DNA from: Pseudomonadota bacterium
GTDB lineage: Bacteria > Pseudomonadota > Alphaproteobacteria > Rhodobacterales > Rhodobacteraceae
Length of the DNA: 5,530 nt
Reading direction: 5' to 3'
Assembly: GCA_027592105.1 (NCBI GenBank)
Contig: JAQCLA010000175.1
Span: 1 to 5,530 of the forward strand
In this document: in pieces, positions 5,331-5,530 of the stretch
How positions within the stretch are numbered: the first letter of the stretch is position 1
Layout: each line of letters opens with the position of its first letter
Position numbers and translations under genes: made by a program
Notes under the pieces: generated by a model
Database searches by the model: none
Told to the model about the DNA's origin: nothing
The model's input: only the letters and a program-made list of their open reading frames with translations

Positions 5331-5530
5331 TCACACCGCCATTTGCAGCGATCCGCCTTTGCCTTGGAAAAACTGACGCGGGTCGACTGCGTCAAGCCGC
5401 CGCGCGGTATGCTGTGGCTGCGCCGCATGGGTCGTGGGCCAAATGCGGCCTTTGGGATGGACATCGCAGGGGTCCGTCCCCATCTCACTCGCCAAATCGG
5501 GCAAAGATCCCTGTGAGTGGTACCAGTGTC
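5331..5530 (-). CDS. Partial reading frame, C-terminus of an unidentified protein upstream of lepA
   Basis: An open frame enters from beyond the right edge and ends at TGA 5333-5331, giving 65 visible residues with no start needed inside the window. Third codon positions are GC-rich (about 69 percent) while second positions are near 50 percent, as expected of a real gene here. The peptide is hydrophilic, with PDLASEMGTDPCDVHPKGR near its visible start and DPRQFFQGKGGSLQMAV at its end. I do not recognise the family. It lies 129 bp upstream of lepA on the same strand, and its stop overlaps the second copy of a repeated TGATCA palindrome (5315-5320 and 5328-5333). A chance open frame of this size is possible at this GC content. 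Confidence 0.5.
   Translation of the reverse strand, partial: HWYHSQGSLPDLASEMGTDPCDVHPKGRIWPTTHAAQPQHTARRLDAVDPRQFFQGKGGSLQMAV

Overview
The window looks like chromosomal DNA of a GC-rich alphaproteobacterium, most likely in or near the Rhodobacterales. The evidence is the alphaproteobacterial character of the LepA protein, a small acidic alphaproteobacterial-type hypothetical protein, GC-rich codon use, and the alpha/beta-hydrolase and cytochrome b561 types present. No plasmid, phage or CRISPR hallmark is visible. This is a reading by eye, without database searches.

Layout from left to right. A strong palindromic terminator (6-37) closes off whatever lies upstream. An ABHD11/YbfF-type alpha/beta hydrolase (67-828, +) follows and converges on a di-haem-type cytochrome b561 (939-1430, -). 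The 110 bp between their stop codons are filled by one MITE-like inverted repeat. About 980 bp without a convincing gene follow (1431-2411). This stretch contains hairpins, an imperfect direct repeat and a terminator-like stem, and near its right end a nested inverted repeat in the leader of a small conserved helical protein (2412-2687, +). Next is a REP-associated tyrosine transposase (RAYT, 2732-3349, +), which converges on lepA (elongation factor 4, 3402-5201, -). At the right edge, a reading frame on the minus strand (5331-5530, continuing beyond the window) is probably the C-terminus of the gene upstream of lepA.

The most interesting part is the RAYT locus. RAYTs are domesticated single-copy HUH transposases that act on REP palindromes carrying a GTAG head. 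Here a perfect inverted pair of such GTAG palindromes lies inside the transposase reading frame and is translated in frame. A second, different GTAG-headed inverted pair fills the space between the RAYT gene and lepA so exactly that both stop codons (TAG) are part of the GTAG heads. The other gene ends in the window also fall within inverted repeats, so palindromic elements appear to have supplied the gene ends and probably the transcription termini.

The genes do not form one pathway. The hydrolase, the cytochrome and lepA are independent housekeeping or accessory functions. The RAYT and the repeats are the mobile or genome-sculpting component.
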